From contig JAKFVZ010000585.1 in the NCBI GenBank assembly GCA_021732965.1, forward strand, positions 1-5,104: a stretch of 5,104 nucleotides of DNA, given 5' to 3'. The position numbers were made by a program, and so were the translations under genes. Shown here piece by piece: positions 4,898 to 5,104 of this stretch; within the stretch, counting starts at the first letter, position 1; the number at the start of each line of letters is the position of its first letter. The DNA is from Reyranella sp. Lineage in GTDB: Bacteria; Pseudomonadota; Alphaproteobacteria; Reyranellales; Reyranellaceae. A model generated the notes under the pieces. The model was not told the DNA's origin. It searched no databases and saw only the letters and a list, made by a program, of their open reading frames with translations.

Positions 4898-5104
4898 GCC
4901 GTCGCCTTCGCGCGGTGCGACGCGATTCGCGCCGCGTACCATCTGGCCGACGCCTTGGGGGTGCGCGCCTGCGTGGTGAAATCCACCCTGACGATGCCGA
5001 AGCGGTTCGCATAGCCGGCGCCCCACTCGAAATTGTCGAGCAGCGACCAGACGAAATAGCCTCGAACGTCCGCACCGAGCACGGTCGCTTCTTCGAGCGC
5101 CTCG
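4894..5104 (-). CDS. GH1 family beta-glucosidase, C-terminal fragment (truncated by window edge)
   Basis: The last 69 residues of a glycoside hydrolase family 1 enzyme are visible, ending at TGA 4894-4896; the start lies beyond the window. GADVRGYFVWSLLDNFEW followed by GYANRFGIVRVDF is the hallmark GH1 C-terminal block. The N-F-E-W of this block holds the glutamate and tryptophan that contact the sugar in the -1 subsite. TPKASARWYA is the usual end of the barrel. Both catalytic glutamates (the TFNEP and (I/V)TENG motifs) would be upstream and cannot be checked. The enzyme would hydrolyse cellobiose or aryl beta-glucosides to glucose. Its stop overlaps the glk start by four bases, so hydrolysis and phosphorylation are translationally coupled. 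GH1 also includes beta-galactosidases and phospho-glycosidases, but the pairing with glucokinase favours an unphosphorylated glucoside substrate. Confidence 0.93.
   Translation of the reverse strand, partial: EALEEATVLGADVRGYFVWSLLDNFEWGAGYANRFGIVRVDFTTQARTPKASARWYAARIASHRAKATA

Noticed and set aside
4227..5075. A 282-codon - strand frame over glk and the glucosidase end.
   Set aside because: Arg-rich shadow; glk in the correct frame retains every catalytic residue.

Overview
The window looks like part of the chromosome of a high-GC alphaproteobacterium. The grounds are strong G/C bias at third codon positions, a FixK/FNR-type regulator beside universal-stress and DUF883 genes, and protein sequences that look alphaproteobacterial to me. 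I cannot fix the order or genus from sequence alone. The window is almost fully coding, with eight protein genes: one on the + strand and seven on the - strand. There are no RNA genes, CRISPR arrays, insertion sequences or long repeats.

Layout in + coordinates. 1-525 (+) is the C-terminal two thirds of a Crp/Fnr-family regulator of FixK type. After a 33-base convergent gap, the rest is on the - strand. Read in the direction of transcription (right to left), the first block is a carbohydrate operon: the 3' end of a GH1 beta-glucosidase (4894-5104), glucokinase glk (3947-4897) and an ABCD/SbmA-like transporter membrane protein without an ATPase domain (2844-3950). These three are joined by 4-base stop/start overlaps (ATGA, then GTGA). 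The second block is a stress/envelope unit: a DUF883 (YqjD/ElaB-like) membrane-anchored protein (2463-2780), a YqjE/holin-like two-helix membrane protein (2149-2466), a tandem universal stress protein (1284-2111) and an L,D-transpeptidase lipoprotein (559-1305). Its genes overlap or lie within 37 bases of each other.

The most informative regulatory element lies between the two blocks. A near-perfect FNR/FixK-type box, TTGATGTACGTCAA on the - strand (2834-2847), overlaps the stop codon of the transporter gene. It sits where a class II site would activate the DUF883-holin-Usp-transpeptidase unit. Using it places the DUF883 start at a GTG (2780) with a good ribosome binding site, not at the ATG 27 bases upstream. 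The regulator encoded at 1-525 carries the E..SR recognition-helix signature expected to read such a box.

Inferred picture: a sugar-glucoside utilisation operon (hydrolyse a beta-glucoside, phosphorylate the glucose, transport something unidentified) lies next to a unit, probably induced by low oxygen, that adjusts membrane, stress and peptidoglycan state. I see no radically new system. The items most worth a second look are the box with its start reassignment, the transporter that has lost both its ATPase domain and its coupling motif, and the composition of the putative FixK-controlled unit.
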